From Helichrysum umbraculigerum (Eukaryota; Streptophyta; Magnoliopsida; Asterales; Asteraceae), in the NCBI GenBank assembly GCA_949592205.1, contig CATIUR010000012.1, forward strand, positions 1,363,001 through 1,427,000: a DNA stretch of 64,000 bases. Reading direction: 5' to 3'. Shown here piece by piece: positions 11,592 to 22,337 of the stretch. The notes under the pieces are model-generated. The model was not told the origin of the DNA. It saw only the letters and a list, made by a program, of their open reading frames with translations, and did not search any database. The position numbers and the translations under genes are program-made. Numbering within the stretch: position 1 is the stretch's first letter; each line of letters starts with the position of its first letter.

Positions 11592-12080
11592 TTTAGTGGG
11601 TTGTTCGCCCAAAGTATAAGTTTAGTGGGTTGTTCGCCCAAAACACAAGTCTAGTGGGTTGTTCGCCAAAAGTTTAGTTTAGTGGGTTGTTCGCCCAAAA
11701 TGTCAGTTTAAACATGTGCTGGTCGTTCTCCAGCGGTTTACAAACAGTACCGGTCGTTCTCCGGTTAATACGCACGGGTCGTTCTCCCGTTCAAATAAAA
11801 CAGTTTAATACGCACGGGTCGTTCTCCCGTCCAAACACTGCTGGTCGTTCTCCAGCGAAATACAGTACCGGTCGTTCTCCGGTTAATACGCATGGGTCGT
11901 TCTCCCATCCAAAGACGCACGGGTCGTTCTCCCGTCCAGTGGCCAGTCATTCTCTGGCACTAAAATACGTAGCTGGTCGTTCTCCAGCATTTACACAAAA
12001 GTACCGGTCGTTCTCCGGTATACCCAATAAGTTTAATAGTTTTCAGTCGTTTGCAAAACAGTCTACCGGTCGTTCTCCGG
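11592..12080. repeat. hairpin array with constant loop and covarying stems
   Basis: Four near-identical GTGGGTTGTTCGCCC units (11592-11700) are followed by twelve units centred on TCGTTCT. Cores start at 11723, 11754, 11779, 11819, 11844, 11872, 11897, 11924, 11947 (TCATTCT), 11977, 12008 and 12070. Stem pairs seen: GCTGG/CCAGC, ACCGG/CCGGT, ACGGG/CCCGT, ATGGG/CCCAT and GCCAG/CTGGC. Spacing varies from 23 to 40 bp except for one wider gap before the last unit, which contains a decayed unit at about 12047. The long frame across it (from 11687) is a by-product of the repeat. Confidence 0.95.
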
Positions 12081-12720
12081 TCTTGTTAAAACAGTTTGTC
12101 GAATAAGTTATCCCATTTGTTCAGTGTATCAGTATGAAAATGTTATTTCATAAACAAAGTTCGCACAACAGTTCAATAGTTCAAAGTACTCTAACAGTTT
12201 GAGTAAAACATGTATGATAAACAATCATGTAAGTAAAAGCAGTTATGGCAATAAGTAAAACAGTTGACTATGTTTTCCACCCCTGTTCAAAAGCAGTTAA
12301 ATCAGTAAAAGTAGGGGCTGTGAACTCACCTGTTGAGTTTAAGTAGTTGTGCGAGTGCTAGCAAACCTAAGCCCAAGTACAGTCTGAAATCTCCTAACGT
12401 CCTAAACGTACGAGATTTAATAAGTATGTGGATGTTTAAACTAATCATCCATGCTAGTGTTTGTACAACCAAGTCACGTCCAAATCGTTTGTTTAATGTT
12501 TATGTTTGTATTTCGTTGTTTGTGAAAATGTATACGACTCGTTGGTGAAAGTTTGAAATCAACATTCCGATAAAACAAGTATGTTTGAATTGTTTGTATA
12601 GTTCGTGTATCGTATAATATGTGAGTATTCGATGCCGGTTAAGTTCGACACTTAGTAAAAATTTTGGTTTGGAACCTGCTGTTTTATGCGACACTAGGGG
12701 CGTCACTTGCTTTGGTTATG

Positions 12721-12979
12721 CGACACTAGGTTAGTGTCGGTATACGTGGTGATCAGATTGTTATGCGTCACTTATGAAGTGTCGGTTAAAATAGTAGTGC
12801 GGCACTTACGAAGTGTCGTGTGTAAGATCAGTGCGTCACTTAGGAAGTGTCGGTATAGATGCGTCACTTAGCAAGTGACGGTATATTTTAGATTTCATAC
12901 GGCACTAGGTGCGACACTTAAGAAGTGTCGGTATACTACGGTTTGAGGCGTCACTAGTAGCGTCACTAGGGTAGTGTCG
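12721..12979. repeat. second hairpin array, CGACACTT-type
   Basis: Seven 19-nt units with 8-nt arms and 3-nt loops: 12721-12739, 12766-12784, 12800-12818, 12834-12852, 12862-12880, 12912-12930 and 12961-12979. Arms vary: CGACACTT/AAGTGTCG, CGACACTA/TAGTGTCG, CGTCACTT/AAGTGACG, plus some with one mismatch. Half units lie on both sides (12689, 13001). Confidence 0.92.
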
Positions 12980-13895
12980 CTATACTGTTTTCGGTCCTAT
13001 GCGACACTATCAGCTGTTCGACGAACAGCAAGAAAAAGAAGAGATTTGGTTCGTTTTTGGACGTTTTCGGTTGTATAAAACACTAAAACATGTTATACTA
13101 AGTATATTAATCACTAAATAGCAATTATAACTTTGAAATCTAAAGACTTGCGGGATTTGTCGGAAACTTACGAGTGTCGGATTTGAAATCCGAAAAGGTA
13201 GAAGTGTAGATCGGGATGCCGTGGTGTTTTATTCCAAAGTGGTATGGTGATTCGGCGTCGTTTGAGGGTAGTTTTTGTGGTTTTTGTGTGATTTTTGTTT
13301 AGTTTGAGAGAGAGAGAGATGAGAGAAAAGAAAAGAAGAGAGAGAAAGTGGATTGTGAAAGTGAAAGGAAAGGAGGAGGTGGATGGGGTTTTTGTTCCCC
13401 ATTTTCCTTCTCCGTGTTTGCGCTCCGTGTTTGTTTACCCGATCGTTAAAGGTTATTTTATTTTAACTATTATGTTTTTAATTACATTTTCATTATTTTT
13501 AATTAGGATCTTTTTATGAAACCAATTTAATAAATTTTATAATTCTCAAACCTTGTTTTATTTCAATTATACGAGTTGACGTTTTGCGTTATAAAATGAT
13601 ATATAAATATTATTGACATAATATTTAATTGTTTTCTACGTTATTTAATAATTTCGTTTTATTAAATAATTTTGTTCACCCAGAGTCGCATATTTTTGTC
13701 GCGTCTGTTTTCAGATTGTTCAGTACGTAATTGCAACTAATTACGAATACGTAATACTACGCGTATTATCTAGTTGGGCTATGCTAGACTTACCTCTAAA
13801 ATGTGTTATGAATTCACTCAAGTAGGGAATTAGCCTAATAATGCAAGTGATTAATGAAATTAATCGTGTTCAAATTTACGAGGTGTTACAAAGAT

Positions 13896-14727
13896 TTTTT
13901 TAGGAGAGAATGGATAAAAACAAATGAGGAGGTGACAAGTGTCCTCCATTTCCCCACCCTTCTCATTTTTCCACTTTATTTAAAAAAAATGTTTTATTTA
14001 TTATTATTTATTATTGTTACTATTTTTATTATTAATATTCATAGTTTAAAATATTTTTTCTGCATTTTTTTTAAAGTTCTTATTATTAGATTTTTTTATT
14101 TTGCGTTTTTCAACATTTTCATTTAACTTTTTTAACAACTTGTTTATTAAATGTTTTTGTTTTCTTCGTGTTTTCAACCTTTTTTTGTCGTTGTTTTACC
14201 TCACGTTATTACATTTAAATACACTTATATACGAAGTATTACAAAAAAATATTTGTGTGATGCACCATATTTATACCTTGAATAAAATAAATTTTGATAT
14301 AACGTAATTATAACTTCAATGCATCGTAATATTAAAATTATGATGCACCATATTTTATAACTATGATGCACCAAGATTTATACACTCATGATGTTTATCA
14401 TAAATGTCGGAGTGTCATATTTTATAACTATGATGCACCATATATTATCACTTTGATACACCATGTTTTATAACTATGATGCACCACTTTTTAATTCAAT
14501 AAGACAATAACAATGTTTTATATTATATTTTGAAAGTCGATGCATGATATTTAAACACTCGATGGATTATATTAAGAGAAAATTAGTGTATCATAGTTTA
14601 TAATGTTGGTGAACACATTAATAATTTACTTTTATTGCATCTTGTTTTTGATATTCATCTGCATCGTAATATATATCATCCGGTACATCACAAATGTAAA
14701 AATTATATAAAAAAGAACAAACTAAAA
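13896..14727. repeat. AT-rich tract with GATGCACCAT repeats (R1)
   Basis: It opens with a module containing GAGGAGGTGACAAGTG (about 13925), then T-rich sequence, then degenerate TATAACTATGATGCACCAT units between about 14250 and 14490. The opening module is also found inverted at 46741-46796, so it may be a transposon terminus. Short open frames here are low-complexity artefacts. Confidence 0.55.
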
Positions 14728-15816
14728 ATTATTATTACACCCCGTCACCAACGGATCATACACAAGATTACAGACTACAAAAACACATAACTACAGACTA
14801 TAGATACAGACGATTACTAACATACAAACAAACATTGGACATTAACTAGTTGAGTGGACAACTAGCATGGATAATCTTCAAGATATCCATTCATTTACTT
14901 ACTTGACCTTATGCGTTTAGGACGCTAGAGGTTACTGGTTCGGAGAACCGCATTGCTTGATTCTGCTTGGTACTACTAGACTCAGGTGAGTCTCACAGCC
15001 CCTATTTTTACTGTTTTTCACTCAGGGGTGAGATGCATTACTTGTTTTACTTGAACACATGTACAGACTTACTATTTTACAGACTTACAGACTTACTAAT
15101 ATACTGAATTGCATGAGTTACGATTAATCCGCTGAAGGCCTCTGAATCATAGTTGTTAATTATAGGATAAGCGCGAGTTTTAGTATATGGATCCATATGG
15201 GACTGACAATCCCCGCCCGGGGTAGTAGCGCTACCACGAACCGTACTGTATAAACGGGCGTTTCTTACTCGTTACACATGAGTGTTTTTGGATTAGCACT
15301 CACGGGGGCACATTACTGGTACTTGGTTGTACCTTACCGACTTGTTAAGCTTCGACTATGATGCTCATGGCAATGTATATCAACCCGATTGCATTCGTGT
15401 AATCATTACTTACTACTTGGTTAAAAATGTACAAACACTTTTACTACTTGATGTGTTCAAACTAACTATTTACTACAAACCTGTGAGATTCACCAACCTT
15501 TTGGTTGACACTTTTAGTGATGCATTCTCAGGTACACAGCAACAGTAGGATGGCCCAGCAGGATTTGCTTACTAGCTCGAGTCGCATGCATTTACACACT
15601 TGGAGATTTTATGCATTTCTTTTGTAATAGATGTTATGAATTAGGATCTGTAGAATTTACTAGCGAACTCGACACTCATGTATTTTTGAATACTTATGTA
15701 ATGTATTATTTTTTGAACGTCTCATATAGAGTCGTTCACTGTATCCTTTGTGCTTGATTTCTTGATTAGTATCCCAAAGCTTGCTTCCGCTAAACCGTAA
15801 ATTTGGGGGTGTTACA

Positions 15817-16504
15817 TGTTCACAGTCCAGTCCGGCCGGTTTTTGGCGAAAATTCAAACCGGACCGGTAGTTGACGGTTTGGCAGAATTCAAGCCGGACC
15901 GGACCGTTTGAGATGTATAGTCCGGACCGGACCGAACCGCAAAAACCAGTTATGTTTGGCCGGTTTCGCGGTTTTTCGCTTTTTGCTAAAAATTGAAAAA
16001 TGAAATAAAAAAACTTGATTAAATACGTACAACAACACAACATTATAACGTCATTAATTCGTATTCGATAACAATAATTATACTTCATTTTCCACAACGA
16101 CTTCTATACACATCAAATTTGAACAAAACATACAAAAATACAATAATTCATTATATAATAATACTATTAAAAATGATAATAAATAGTTTATAGTTTGTTG
16201 TTGAAGACTAGACTACAAACTACACAATTTATATGATAAATAACATGTTTTAAGTATACGTAAAAAAATTAGTATGTATATATATATGTTACATAATTAT
16301 ATAATTATATATATTATATAGTAACCGGTCCGGTCCGGTTTAAACGGTCCGGTAATCAGTAGAAACCGTAAACTGGACCGGGAACATCCGGTTTTGTATT
16401 TTTTAAACCGCGTACCAGAACACTAAAAAGAAAACCGGACCGGACCGGTATAACAGTTCGGTTTGACGGTTTTCACGGTTTTTCCGGTTTCATGAACACC
16501 CCTA
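15817..16504. mobile_element. hAT-like element (copy in R2)
   Basis: Same structure as the R1 copy: truncated TGTTCAC left end, CCGGACCGG subterminal clusters, CCCCTA right end. Confidence 0.65.
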
Positions 16505-16510
16505 CCTTAA

Positions 16511-17403
16511 TCTATCTATATATTTAAAGCAAAATTATTATTTTTTGCTTATGTGACATCTTTAAATCAATATTATTACACATGTCTTAGATACAATTAC
16601 TCTCAAATTTCACCAAATTTTAGGATTGCCACGTGCATTCCATTTATTGATTTAGATATATAATCATTTTAATTAATCCTAATAATTAGCAAATTGTACA
16701 TATTTCATTCGATACCTTCTACACAATAATATATATTGCATAATAGAATGTAATTAATAAGTAAAAGTACTGATTTTAAATTACAATTTCTATTGCACCA
16801 ACTTTGACTAACGAAGCATAGGGAATAACGGCTAAATGTTACATAAGATATAATTATTGAAATTAATTGAGAACATTTCGATATGTTTTAGACACAAAGT
16901 TGAGAGGTTGCAAGTCTATAAGAATTTTGCAACGTTTTCATTAAATGTATGTATCGCATTGACTAATACAAGTTTCAAGTACATCCATTATCTCATATGA
17001 GTTTTTATCATCAACAATCGAATTACACTCATGACCAACTATATGTAAATATTTCACGGGTTAAAAACGACAGTAGATTTATAGTAGATTTAAAATATTA
17101 AATTGAGACAACAACAAAAACAATAACTATTACAAATATTGCTTATATTAAAGTTAGTTATACAACATTTGTAATTGTAATATTTCACGTTAGCATTTGT
17201 AAACAAGTAATTTTTGTTTTCTCATGTAGTTACCGAGAAAATCTTAGAAATTTTGTTTCATATATGTTTTAGTTGTTTTATAGTTCTTTTTTTTTTCAAT
17301 GACAAATTTATAGTTTCCAATCAACAATATTAATATTGTTGAAAATTTTCATATATACTTGTTTTTTATATATGTCGTGCATCGCATGGGCTCAAAGACC
17401 TAG
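16511..17403 (+). mobile_element. Helitron-like element (copy in R2)
   Basis: 893 bp, TC start and CTAG end before T; terminal stem reads GTCGTGCATCGCATGGGC. Confidence 0.65.
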
Positions 17404-20008
17404 TAGACATATATAATTCAAAAAATTAATAATGAATTTAGTGGTTTTCTTACAAGTTTTTAAACTTGATAGTGTTTTATTAAAATCCTTTGAATTATCT
17501 GGATTATATAGTTTTTTAGCGACCTAAGACATGTAATTGTATAAAAAATAAAATGTGTTACATGTTACATATTCCATTCCAAAATAAATAATGTTCAAAT
17601 TACTATTTATATATGTCCCAAAATAATTATCCACTTGCAAAAAATAACTATTAAAATCATGGTAGTAGTTCTTGTGAGGAAGATGTTTTTAGGAGAGAAT
17701 GGATAAAAACAAATGAGGAGGTGACAAGTGTCCTCCATTTCCCCACCCTTCTCATTTTTCCACTTTATTTAAAAAAAATGTTTTATTTATTATTATTTAT
17801 TATTGTTACTATTTTTATTATTAATATTCATAGTTTAAAATATTTTTTCTGCATTTTTTTTAAAGTTCTTATTATCAGATTTTTTTATTTTGCGTTTTTC
17901 AACATTTTCATTTAACTTTTTTAACAACTTGTTTATTAAATGTTTTTGTTTTCTTCGTGTTTTCAACCTTTTTTTATCGTTGTTTTACCTCACGTTATTA
18001 CATTTAAATACACTTATATACGAAGTATTACAAAAAAATATTTGTGTGATGCACCATATTTATACCTTGAATAAAATAAATTTTGATATAACATAATTAT
18101 AACTTCAATGCATCGTAATATTAAAATTATGATGCACCATATTTTATAACTATGATGCACCAAGATTTATACACTCATGATGTTTATCATAAATGTCGGA
18201 GTGTCATATTTTATAACTATGATGCACCATATATTATCACTTTGATACACCATGTTTTATAACTATGATGCACCACTTTTTAATTCAATAAGACAATAAC
18301 AATGTTTTGTATTATATTTTGAAAGTCGATGCATGATATTTAAACACTCGATGGATTATATTAAGAGAAAATTAGTGTATCATAGTTTATAATGTTGGTG
18401 AACACATTAATAATTTACTTTTATTGCATCTTGTTTTTGATATTCATCTGCATCGTAATATATATCATCCGGTACATCACAAATGTAAAAATTATATAAA
18501 AAAGAACAAACTAAAAATTATTATTACACCCCGTCACCAACGGGTCATACACAAGATTACAGACTACAAAAACACATAACTACAGACTATAGATACAGAC
18601 GATTACTAACATACAAACAAACATTGGACATTAACTAGTTGAGTGGACAACTAGCATGGATAATCTTCAAGATATCCATTCATTTACTTACTTGACCTTA
18701 TGCGTTTAGGACACTAGAGGTTACTGGTTCGGAGAACCGCATTGCTTGATTCTGCTTGGTACTACTAGACTCAGGTGAGTCTCACAGCCCCTATTTTTAC
18801 TGTTTTTCACTCAGGGGTGAGATGCATTACTTGTTTTACTTGAACACATGTACAGACTTACTATTTTACAGACTTACAGACTTACTGATATACTGAATTG
18901 CATGAGTTACGATTAATCCACTGAAGGCCTCTGAATCATAGTTGTTAATTATAGGATAAGCGCGAGTTTTAGTATATGGATCCATATGGGACTGACAATC
19001 CCCGCCCGAGGTTGTAGCGCTACCACGAACCGTACTGTATAAACGGGCGTTTCTTACTCGTTACACATGAGTGTTTTTGGATTAGCACTCACGGGGGCAC
19101 ATTACTGGTACTTGGTTGTACCTTACCGACTTGTTAAGCTTCGACTATGATGCTCATGGCAATGTATATCAACCCGATTGCATTCGTGTAATCATTACTT
19201 ACTACTTGGTTAAAAATGTACAAACACTTTTACTACTTGATGTGTTCAAACTAACTATTTACTACAAACCTGTGAGATTCACCAACCTTTTGGTTGACAC
19301 TTTTAGTGATGCATTCTCAGGTACACAACAACAGTAGGATGGCCCAGCAGCATTTGCTTACTAGCTCGAGTCGCATGCATTTACACACTTGGAGATTTTA
19401 TGCATTTCTTTTGTAATAGATGTTATGAATTAGGATCTGTAGAATTTACTAGCGAACTCGACACTCATGTATTTTTGAATACTTATGTAATGTGATGTGA
19501 CGCAAAAAGTCATGTTTTCAAGGCCATTATTCCACACTTTTTGGGCACATCTTTAGTGAAAACATTCCAAAACAATCATTATTTACCAAAATTCACTAAA
19601 GTGCTCAGAATATAGACGTTGCTACAAAAATCAGTAAAAACATCCGAATAACGAACAAAACGGAGCAAATAAACAGCAACCAACTCTCGCACCCTCATTT
19701 ATCCTATGATAAACATATTCTAACCTTATGATATGATGTAATAGGTAAAATCGAGACGAGAAAATCAAGAATCATGCAAATCGGACAAAGGACGGAAAAG
19801 ACTGGACGATTACAAACTCCTATAAAGTGATTTCGGCTATGCTAAAGTTGTACACATCCAATTTCAGTGAGATTGGCACCATTAGAAGCGTAACAGAATT
19901 ACGAAGACACAGGCGAAAGAATCAGGTCAAACGGACGCATAACGAAGGAGATACGGACGTTTTAAGCAACGAACGAAATCAGACGGAAGCCATATACGGA
20001 CTTGGCCA

Positions 20009-20081
20009 CCGTATACGGCCCTTCATAGACCGTATACGGCCACTTATACACCGTATACGGCCCTATGAAGGCCGTATACGG
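20009..20081. promoter_or_regulatory. CCGTATACGG palindromes at 21-bp steps
   Basis: Perfect CCGTATACGG at 20009, 20030, 20051 and 20072, exactly 21 bp apart, with a degenerate copy at 19990. They lie about 90 bp before the TATA box in U3, where retrotransposon enhancers normally sit. A transcription-factor array is inferred, not shown. Confidence 0.85.
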
Positions 20082-20170
20082 CCCCCTGCACCCCATATGC
20101 TGCTCGTTTGTGCTTCGTTTGCTTGTACGTGCGTGCTTCGCGAGTTGTACGGCTGATTTCAAGCTTTGCC

Positions 20171-20180
20171 TATAAATAGG
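20171..20180 (+). promoter_or_regulatory. TATA box of element 1 LTR
   Basis: TATAAATAGG, followed within about 50-80 bp by CT-rich sequence that resembles a transcript leader. Confidence 0.75.
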
Positions 20181-20647
20181 AGGCCACCCCTCCATCATTC
20201 CACACACTTCAACATTCCATTCATTTCTCCATTTCCACTTTCTCTCTCACACACTCTCTCTCTCTCTAAACTCTCTTTCTTTCTTTCTCTCTCTAGAAAT
20301 TAGGGTTAGGTCTAGTTAGTTCTCAGTTAATATTTAACTGAAACTAACGGAGGGACTACTTTTGTAATAGCGTAAATAGTCCAGGGGCTTTTATTGTAAT
20401 ATTGTCAAGGATATTGCGGAAGTTCTGCTTGTACTCTCTCTCTAAACGCTTATTCAATCTACGCTTTATTAACGGTTACTTCTTTCCTTATCTGTTATAA
20501 TGATAATTGATATTGTTATTATGCTAGATTTAGGATCTGTTATTATGCGTAGTGAGTAGTTTCCTTGTGTGTTTGTTATGATGTAGTTAGTTTATATATG
20601 TGTGGGGTGATGCTGCTTTAAACATATAATTGGATAACATTATGAAA

Positions 20648-20757
20648 TAACGGAGGTAACGTTATACGGCTTTCATTTGTATAGCGCCAGAATCATCACT
20701 TATGTGTGTAGTACGGAACGTGGAAGCTATGAAAGTCGTGGGCACAATCTGTTGTGG
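20648..20757 (+). other. conserved paired module in LTR R-U5
   Basis: An outer pair (AACGGA with TCTGTT) encloses an inner pair (ACGGCTTTCAT with ATGAAAGTCGT). The module recurs at 29801-29913 (other LTR), 35474-35585 and 43239-43350 (element 2). In element 2 the outer pair is CAACGGA with TCCGTTG. Surrounding LTR sequence is less conserved between elements, so this block appears constrained. Confidence 0.7.
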
Positions 20758-21239
20758 AAATAATGTTTCCAGTTATATTATATAAATGAAAACCGGTGAT
20801 CTATTAATCTTGTATTTATGAATTTCTAAACCAAATCGCCTTTCCTCCAATTAAACGTGGTTAGAACCTTTATGACAAGGAGTCGCGAACCTTGATCAAA
20901 CGGTCACTACCTATCTGTGTTTTCTAATACTATAAACATGGTCTGAATTGCGTAGCTGTGGAAATACTGTTTAAAACCTTTCGTATAGTACACCGTGAAT
21001 CAATCAGGGATTTATTGGGAAATAGTGAGGGCTGGTTTATATCATAGATGGTTGGGCTTTAATACAAACGTAGTTTAAACTAGTCTAGAGTGACCATAAA
21101 GTATGTGACCCCGGAAAGACCACGATAAACGGCACTGTACTTCGTGTAACATTGGAAACACCTTTGGTGAAGTACAAATACGTGAAGCTAAGGAAATGTC
21201 GGTGGTTGAAGACTGTGTCACATCCTGGTTTGACTTCAG

Positions 21240-21390
21240 AGCTGTGGAAATGTTTGATCGCACTGTACACCGTTAGTACGCCTAAAGATCTGGAACACTA
21301 TGGAAATGCTCAATTGCACTGTACACCGTTAGTACATCCTGGGTCTGGAAAACTGTGGAAATGCATAGTCGCACTGTACACCGTGATGAA
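21240..21390 (+). repeat. three ~55-bp direct repeats in U5
   Basis: Units share TGTGGAAATG, then GCACTGTACACCGT, at 21245, 21301 and 21356 (TGGAAATG starts). The second LTR has the same set at about 30397-30546. Open frames in both strands here are repeat-derived. Confidence 0.75.
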
Positions 21391-22100
21391 AGCTCGAGAC
21401 TAAAATATAACCATTAATATAAAGTTAATAGTCACCAAATCAAGTCTTAATCTTAAATGCCTTGTTTGACTTTGTTGTCCCCGTAGTGTTAAGAAAGGTC
21501 GGAACCTTAGTGGGTATGTTACTCTATCTCATGCACCCAGGAACTAACATTCCAAGAAGGGTCGTTACTCCATCACTGGATAACGTTGAAGAGTTGAGCA
21601 TCCTCCTCCGATCAGACTCAATTTGGCCTAGTATTCAGTGACATATTGATTGGTTTCCTCAATCAGTAGGGTACTAGTGTTTACACTACGAACAATTAAG
21701 CTCAGATAAGACACAAACCTTTAAAAGATGTTTTCATACTAAAACCCTAGCATCACCTCCGCATAAGCTAACGAAGTCATAACAGACACATATCCTCCAT
21801 ACTGATTTCATCCCTATTTTCCATTTATTTACTTTTTACTTAATTGCTTTAAATTACGGACCTAAGTAACAAAAACCCACTCATACTCTGTTTTAAAAAT
21901 CCCATCACTAAAATAAACAACTTGTCTTGATACTCCCATTTCACAATACGATTAGCTTGAAGAACGACCTTAGGTCATACTGCTGCTATACAGCCGTAGT
22001 AAAACTTAGGTCCCCAGCTCTTATAAATTTAAAACTCCACTGCCGTGTCCCCCTTCCGTTGCGTTGACGACCGTGACTGATCAGGCTCACGACAAGTTTT

Positions 22101-22118
22101 TGGCGTCGCTGCCGGGGA
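22101..22118 (+). other. primer-binding site, element 1
   Basis: TGGCGTCGCTGCCGGGGA begins 7 nt after the LTR end. It differs slightly from the TGGCGCCGTTGCCGGGGA site described for Athila-type elements and usually assigned to tRNA-Asp. Confidence 0.75.
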
Positions 22119-22337
22119 GTTAATCGTAAGACTCTGAAGCATCCAGACGAGTTTTCTATTTAGTGATACTTCTTTCCCATTCTTATTTTCCTTTCCTTGT
22201 TCCAACCGATAATATCTTCCCATATCCTACAACGACATTCGACCAGATCATCCGGATCTGAATCTCTCATTTTCGTACCCGATCCTGAGTCGATTATCCG
22301 TACCATCCGCAAAGAAAGACGTTCCCGTTTTCCACAA

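Larger units (their letters stand above)
11099..13890 (-). mobile_element. solo LTR 2 inserted in R1
   Basis: Ends are TGTAACACCCCC (11099) and AGGTGTTACA (13890), flanked by AAGAT at 11094-11098 and 13891-13895. R2 (about 17680) and R3 (about 33235) have the same flanks uninterrupted, so the empty site is visible twice. Orientation is minus: the reverse complement of the left end matches the 3' end of the LTR at 6552-9231 (GCGGAAGC... near the terminus). No internal region, hence a solo LTR. It carries two inverted-repeat arrays (11592-12080 and 12721-12979) and a GA-rich tract at 13300-13375 that is a CT-rich leader on the minus strand. Confidence 0.92.
8141..14727. repeat. tandem unit R1 of a 3.79-kb triplication
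   Basis: First copy of the unit. It starts ATTATTATTACACCCC inside the LTR and ends ACAAACTAAAA. Contents: LTR tail (to 9231), hAT-like element, Helitron-like element, AT-rich tract. It is interrupted by solo LTR 2 (11099-13890 plus the AAGAT duplication). Without that insert the length is 3790 bp, matching R2 at 3789 bp. Copies differ by only scattered substitutions and small indels. Confidence 0.92.
14728..18516. repeat. tandem unit R2 (uninterrupted copy)
   Basis: 3789 bp, the only intact copy. LTR tail 14728-15816, hAT-like 15817-16504, Helitron-like 16511-17403, AT-rich tract about 17685-18516. The junctions R1/R2 and R2/R3 are the same (…ACTAAAA then ATTATTATT…), as expected from tandem duplication with little or no homology at the break. 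Confidence 0.93.
19493..22094 (+). repeat. element 1 5' LTR
   Basis: 2602 bp, TG...CA ends. Contains the phased palindrome array (20009-20081), TATA box (20171-20180), a CT-rich start of the transcribed part (about 20225-20295), a conserved paired module (20648-20757) and three ~55-bp repeats (21240-21390). Confidence 0.92.

Noticed and set aside
11592..12080. CRISPR-like array
   Set aside because: Regular repeats with spacers, but the repeats are hairpins with changing stems, spacers are similar to one another, the array is inside a plant LTR with a target duplication, and there are no cas genes.
11687..12106. 139-codon ORF rich in GRSP repeats
   Set aside because: A translation of the TCGTTCTCC hairpin repeat; no ATG and no independent coding evidence.
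20250..20290. CT microsatellite as a separate feature
   Set aside because: It is the normal CT-rich leader of the LTR, repeated in each LTR copy.
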